Shown: positions 62,701-64,000 of the stretch, one piece after another
Numbering within the stretch: position 1 is the stretch's first letter
Layout of the letters: each line of letters starts with the position of its first letter
Notes under the pieces: model-generated
What the model saw: the letters and a program-made list of their open reading frames with translations, nothing else
What the model was told of the DNA's origin: nothing
Databases searched by the model: none
Made by a program: the position numbers and the translations under genes
Assembly: GCA_028583405.1 (NCBI GenBank)
Contig: CM053260.1
Span: forward strand, 28,822,081 to 28,886,080
Direction: 5' to 3'
DNA length: 64,000 nucleotides
Origin: Pogonophryne albipinna
Lineage: Eukaryota; Chordata; Actinopteri; Perciformes; Artedidraconidae

Positions 62701-63152
62701 TGGTCGTTCTTCAATTCGCCAATTTGTTTTGTGTTTAAGGGCGTTTGAGATTTTCCAGCTTTATTAAACATCCCTGAAAACCACAGCATTTCTCAAGGAG
62801 TCAACAATTCAGTAAAGACTTTTTGAAACTATGATTAGACATTTGTACAGCTTTTTGTTTTAGTAAGGGTGTCTGACTTGTGGCTTTCCAACCACAACAG
62901 TTCTCTGAATGCAAGTTAAGCCACAGGAATGAAGCAGGTTTGCTCGTGTAACACGCAAAACAGGATGCAAGAGGAAAGAGCTACCCATCATTTCTGTTCA
63001 GAGGTCTCAGACGATTTCAATGCTAAGAATCAGCGGTTCAGATCAGACCAGAGAACCATATATGTCTTATGAAGTGAGATTCCTGCCTTCAATAAAGTCA
63101 GTAAATCTTAAGACCTAGGCCTTGAAAACAGAGCAACATACAATATAGTTAA

Positions 63153-63779
<627 letters not shown>

Positions 63780-64000
63780 TTAAAAGGAGTTAGGAAGCAT
63801 AAAGAAGAAAGGAAGTAAAATACTGCAATGAAGAAAATAGGAGTGAAAAAACGGTGCAATGAAATGCAGGTAAGTAAACGATGTACATGTATGATAGAAG
63901 AGTATTACCTTGCATTGGTTATTATGCAAACTGTCTGCAGTATTAAGTATTAATAATTAAGTACTAAGTATATATCTATCTATCTAAGAGGGACGGTTGG

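Overview
This is a stretch of a ray-finned (teleost, probably percomorph) fish nuclear genome. The evidence is a spliced vertebrate MYC-family gene of the fish mych type, introns with GT/AG borders, long (CA)n/(GT)n runs every few kilobases, and a dense mix of fish-type mobile DNA: Tc1, hAT, TTAA-duplicating MITEs, an L2-type LINE and solo LTRs. The species cannot be named from the sequence. I see no prokaryotic genes, CRISPR array, rRNA or tRNA.

Layout. 1-2085: upstream flank with one GT microsatellite. 2039-9930: the only convincing host gene, mych, on the + strand: E2F-like site and TATA box, a non-coding first exon carrying a short uORF, and two coding exons (3977-4514 and 7173-7771) encoding 378 residues. 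Intron 2 holds a 25-bp minisatellite and two extra copies of the exon 2 splice-donor region. 10298-12108: a dead Tc1-like transposon with a nested LINE tail. 12385-22305: two divergently arranged arrays of a 72-bp tandem repeat. One array lies directly upstream of ORF1 of a degenerate minus-strand L2-type LINE (17323-22305), so the 72-mer looks like a LINE 5'UTR/promoter monomer. The arrays are split by DNA transposons. 22328-26390: two copies of one hAT MITE; the first carries a solo LTR and the second serves as its empty site. 26.4-39.2 kb: microsatellites, a second solo LTR, LINE tails, nested MITEs, minisatellites of the ACTTCTACTTTTACTC type and a BED-finger exon from a hAT transposase.

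39267-46385 and 56945-64000 form a large inverted duplication. Each arm has a 57-bp satellite (about 50 and 48 units) and the same flank, including a TTAA-flanked MITE. Between the arms lie a third 72-bp array carrying a hAT insertion (47388-49284), a MITE ending in a perfect 39-bp-arm palindrome, 37-bp and 33-bp minisatellites, and a hAT 5' end that runs into a 1000-N assembly gap (55945-56944). The inversion may be real or may be a second haplotype placed in reverse next to the gap.

How the parts relate: mych is the single working gene I can defend. The rest is repeat biology. The most notable points are (i) the promoter-like 72-bp monomers tied to the LINE, (ii) minisatellites that seem to have grown from the ends of interspersed repeats, (iii) copied splice donors in mych intron 2, and (iv) a MITE family with 7-bp target duplications.
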